A stretch of DNA of 64,000 bases from CALJDF01 sp038121105. Its GTDB lineage: Bacteria > Pseudomonadota > Alphaproteobacteria > SHVP01. The stretch spans positions 81,968-145,967 of the forward strand of contig JAYONB010000009.1 in the NCBI GenBank assembly GCA_038121105.1, given 5' to 3'. Below, piece by piece: positions 61,864 to 64,000 of this stretch (positions are counted from its first letter, which is position 1; each line of letters opens with the position of its first letter). The position numbers and the translations under genes are program-made. The notes below the pieces were generated by a model that was given only the letters and a program-made list of their open reading frames with translations, did not search any database and had not been told where the DNA came from.

Positions 61864-62208
61864 ATGAGCCGCGAAGCAATCAACAAAATCTGCGCCGCCT
61901 TTCCCGGTGCCGAGGTCTCCGACCCTTGGGGCGGCGGGCACGACGCGTGGAAGGTGGGTGGCAAGATGTTCGCCACCATCGGCGCGGTGACGCCCGGCGT
62001 ATCGGTCAAGACCGACGGGATCGAAACCGCCGAAATGCTCATCGAAACCGGCGTCGGCGTCAAAGCGCCGTACTTCCACCGCTCGTGGGTCTTGCTGCCG
62101 TTCGATACCCCCGAGGGCGAGCTCCGCCACCGCCTCGCCGAGTCCTACCGTTTGGTCCGCCGCCGGCTCACCAAGAAGGTCCAAGCGACCCTGGAGCCGT
62201 TCGACTAA
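61864..62208 (+). CDS. MmcQ/YjbR-family protein
   Basis: 114 residues with the MmcQ/YjbR domain: ICAAFPGAEVSDPWGGGHDAWKVGGKMFATIG and KAPYFHRSWVLLPFD, then helical DTPEGELRHRLAESYRLVRRRL. The DNA-binding-like CyaY fold is predicted for the family; the function is unknown. It follows the SUF genes on the same strand and may be read through from them. Confidence 0.87.
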   Translation: MSREAINKICAAFPGAEVSDPWGGGHDAWKVGGKMFATIGAVTPGVSVKTDGIETAEMLIETGVGVKAPYFHRSWVLLPFDTPEGELRHRLAESYRLVRRRLTKKVQATLEPFD

Positions 62209-62313
62209 CCTCCCGCCCAAATCGACGCGTCATCCTGAGGCTCCACCTTTGGGCGGCGTGCCGAAAGGCGCAAAAACTTGCATCCGGGGGCAGAAGATGA
62301 TCGAAAGACCCCC

Positions 62314-62368
62314 GTCATCCTGAGCCGGATGGGCGGCGCCCATGGCGCCAACCGTCCGAGACGAAGGG
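62314..62368. repeat. REP-like palindromic repeat, copy A
   Basis: GTCATCCTGAGCCGG opens and CCGAGACGAAGGG closes this 55-bp unit; in between CGGATGGGCGGCGCC and GGCGCCAACCGTCCG form an imperfect stem around a CAT loop. The same flanks occur in copy B at 63239-63293, with a different but also paired inner stem. A related opening (GTCATCCTGAGG) appears alone at 62229. Confidence 0.6.
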
Positions 62369-62387
62369 CCACCACAAAGAGCACCTC

Positions 62388-63092
62388 ATGTCCCGATTGA
62401 TCGCCGTCTTTATGCGCCACGGTGCGCTCAAACATCCCGCCGGTGTCGCGGGCGGCAACTTGCCCTACGCGCTTACCGCTGCCGGGGAGAACCAAGCCGC
62501 CGATGCCGCGCAACGCCTGGCGGACCTCGCCGCCGACATGGATTTTAAGGTCGATGACGACCTCGAATGCTCGCCCAACGAAGCCGCATGGCAAACCGCC
62601 GCCATCCTCGGCGAAGAACTCGAAGACATCACGGACCGTCAAGGCTATCGCGCGGTCGAACGCGCCGAACTCGCAGGCCGCAGTCTCGGTAGCGTCGCCA
62701 ACCTCAAGACCACGCACATCGAAACCCTCATCGAAGACGACCCGCGCTTCACCAAAGCGCCGAAGGACTGGCTGGCCCGCACCGACTACCGACCGCCCTT
62801 TGCCGGGGTCGAAACGCTGGGTGGTGCAGGCGAGCGCCTCGGCGATTTCGTGCGTCGCCGGATCGAAGAATTGTGGCCTCACCTGACCGGCGATACCCTC
62901 AAAGTATTCGTCGGTCACGGCAGCGCACTCATCCACGCCGCGGCCTTCCTTGACGTCCTACCCAAAAACCGTGCCGCGCAACTCGCATTGCCCCCCGCCG
63001 GGTGGATCCTCATCGAATTCAACGCCGCCGGCCGCTGCACCCTCGTCGACGCCGACTGGCGCAAACCCAAAAAAGGCGACGGCGAAGACTAA
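62388..63092 (+). CDS. Histidine-phosphatase-fold protein with altered active site
   Basis: 234 residues. VFMRHGALKHP places the phosphate-binding Arg10-His11-Gly12, and VFVGHGSALIHAAAF supplies the second His. The usual SxxxRAxQT segment reads CSPNEAAWQT, so the second Arg is replaced by Ala66. Another part, GGAGERLGDFVRRRIEELW, fits the family. Activity may be reduced or directed to an unusual substrate. Gap before it contains repeat copy A. Confidence 0.8.
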   Translation: MSRLIAVFMRHGALKHPAGVAGGNLPYALTAAGENQAADAAQRLADLAADMDFKVDDDLECSPNEAAWQTAAILGEELEDITDRQGYRAVERAELAGRSLGSVANLKTTHIETLIEDDPRFTKAPKDWLARTDYRPPFAGVETLGGAGERLGDFVRRRIEELWPHLTGDTLKVFVGHGSALIHAAAFLDVLPKNRAAQLALPPAGWILIEFNAAGRCTLVDADWRKPKKGDGED

Positions 63093-63177
63093 CCCGGCAT
63101 TGCCCTCGAACACCGCACCGCCTCCCCCCGGGAGTCGTCGCCAACAAACGCAAACACCACAAAGCCCCGCCTCTATT

Positions 63178-63198
63178 CTCCCCCTGTAGCAGGGGGAG
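63178..63198 (+). terminator. Rho-independent-like hairpin after the phosphatase gene
   Basis: CTCCCCCTG (63178-63186) pairs perfectly with CAGGGGGAG (63190-63198) around TAG. It lies 86 bp after the phosphatase stop and before the second REP-like repeat. No T-run follows; comparable C-rich hairpins are common repetitive units in Alphaproteobacteria. Confidence 0.4.
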
Positions 63199-63238
63199 GA
63201 GGCAACACGCTGTGTCATCATCCAATCCCACCACCCCC

Positions 63239-63293
63239 GCATCCTGAGCCGGTCGCCCGGCGCCACCGGCGCCAGGCGGCCGAGACGAAGGGC
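63239..63293. repeat. REP-like palindromic repeat, copy B
   Basis: It has the same ends as copy A (CATCCTGAGCCGG and CCGAGACGAAGGG). The inner stem is CGGTCGCCCGGCGCC with GGCGCCAGGCGGCCG around ACC, pairing at 13 of 15 positions. The stem sequence differs from copy A while pairing is kept. It sits between the hairpin and the ABC permease start. Confidence 0.6.
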
Positions 63294-63357
63294 GGCGTTC
63301 TACACCGGGACCATCTATGCCACACTGCGCGCTTAGTCCTTCCCGACCTAGGGCCCC

Positions 63358-64000
63358 ATGAGCGTCTTTCTCGCCAAACGCTTTCTGACTTTCGTCGCGA
63401 CCTTGTTCGGCGCCACGGTGCTGACCTTTCTCGCGCTGGAAATCTTGCCGGGGGATCCCGCGGCGGTGATCCTCGGCATCGAGGCGCCGGAAAGCGCGGT
63501 TCAGGCGCTGCGCGAAAAGCTTGGTCTCGACCGGCCCATCCTCGAACGCTACTTCTCCTGGCTCGGCGATCTCCTCAGCTTGCGGTTCGGGGTCAGTTAC
63601 ACCTATTCGACGCCAGTGATCGAGTTGGTCCAAGCGCGGCTCGCCATCACCATTCCGCTTGCGATCATGGCGATGGTGCTCTCGGCGGTCGTCGCCTTCG
63701 TACTCGGCGTCTATGCCGCCTCGCGCCACAACAAGATGGGCGACGTCACGGTGATGGGCGTCAGCCAGCTCGGCATTTCGGTGCCAAACTTTTGGCTCGC
63801 GTTGCTCCTCATCCTGCTGTTCTCGGTCAACTTGCGCTGGTTTTCCTCGGGCGGCTTCCCGGGCTGGGAGAACGGCGTGTGGCCTGCGTTCAAGGCTTTG
63901 CTGCTGCCCTCGATCGCGCTCGCCACCGTGCAGGGGGCGATCCTGGCGCGCTTCACCCGCTCGGCCGTGCTCGACACCATGCGCGAAGACTACGTGCGCA
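63358..64000 (+). CDS. Peptide-type ABC transporter permease (DppB/GsiC-like), 3' end missing
   Basis: The first 214 codons are in the window and the frame runs off the end. It starts MSVFLAKRFLTFVATLFGAT, then ILPGDPAAVILG, the conserved PGDP of DppB-type permeases, then LREKLGLDRPILERYFSWL and LRFGVSYTYSTPV. Helices and SQLGISVPNFWLALLLILLF, GGFPGWENGVW and the beginning of the EAA loop follow near the end (ARFTRSAVLDTMREDYVR). Substrate unknown. The ATG at 63358 fits the family start. Confidence 0.93.
   Translation, partial: MSVFLAKRFLTFVATLFGATVLTFLALEILPGDPAAVILGIEAPESAVQALREKLGLDRPILERYFSWLGDLLSLRFGVSYTYSTPVIELVQARLAITIPLAIMAMVLSAVVAFVLGVYAASRHNKMGDVTVMGVSQLGISVPNFWLALLLILLFSVNLRWFSSGGFPGWENGVWPAFKALLLPSIALATVQGAILARFTRSAVLDTMREDYVR

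Overview
The window reads as chromosome of a high-GC alphaproteobacterium, most like the Rhodospirillales and their relatives. The evidence is the gene set: a carbon-monoxide-dehydrogenase-type (cox) locus, hopanoid genes beside ispH and dxs, an Rrf2-headed SUF operon with SufU, zur/znu, a multi-gene Mrp-type antiporter, and the protein sequences themselves. Genes are tightly packed, with many ATGA, GTGA and TGATG stop/start overlaps and several convergent pairs whose stop codons overlap. The sequence is a draft scaffold: exactly 100 Ns at 52239-52338 are flanked by an identical 55-bp sequence on both sides. Position within the order is inference from gene content, not a computed placement.

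Layout. 1-2.7 kb: the tail of a cysteine hydrolase, then a small accessory patch with an internally deleted IS3-type element, a coupled small protein plus bestrophin pair, an IS6-type transposase tail and a small Cys-rich protein. 2.9-4.8 kb: a SprA-related zinc peptidase and a zinc alcohol dehydrogenase. 4.8-11.7 kb (minus strand): coxG, coxS, coxM, coxD, coxE, a split XdhC pair and a MoeA-like/MocA fusion, with no large molybdenum-binding subunit (coxL). 11.8-13.4 kb: a Panacea/SocA-domain protein coupled to a periplasmic-binding-fold protein without a signal peptide. 13.5-21.1 kb: a NuoL/MrpD-like transporter convergent with an eight-gene Mrp operon (E, F, G, DUF4040, B, C, D, D'). 21.3-24.4 kb: a two-domain cold-shock protein with a possible switchable leader, then thiY-X-Z transport genes behind a TPP riboswitch. 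24.5-27.6 kb: DUF192, hotdog thioesterase, MaoC hydratase, cNMP-binding protein and thiolase. 27.6-33.8 kb: a DUF4129/DUF4350/MoxR/DUF58/SpoIIM/RDD operon in which two genes are broken by single-base lesions. 33.9-38 kb: a hydrolase-fold protein lacking its nucleophile, ureidoglycolate lyase, acyl-CoA dehydrogenase and a di-haem oxidoreductase.

38.1-48.9 kb holds two convergent hopanoid operons: ispH-hpnH-dxs-hpnA on the plus strand and hpnC-hpnD-hpnE-shc-hpnG on the minus strand. Together they cover isoprenoid precursor supply, squalene synthesis, cyclisation and side-chain extension. 49-54.6 kb is a metal block: a Zur palindrome separates zur-znuC-znuB-DUF169 from znuA-DUF1007-NicO. 54.6-61.9 kb: a rhomboid protease and the SUF operon (rrf2, sufB, C, D, S, U, a DUF59 gene and sufA), with a clear promoter and operator-like repeat in front. 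61.9-64 kb: a YjbR-like protein, an altered histidine phosphatase, two REP-like palindromic repeats and the start of a peptide-type ABC permease cut by the window edge.

The observations most worth following are the cox locus without coxL, the predicted alternative leader hairpins of the cold-shock gene, the secretion-signal-less binding protein coupled to a Panacea-domain protein, the small gene coupled to bestrophin between IS remnants, and the inactivated hydrolase. No tRNA, rRNA or CRISPR array was recognised.
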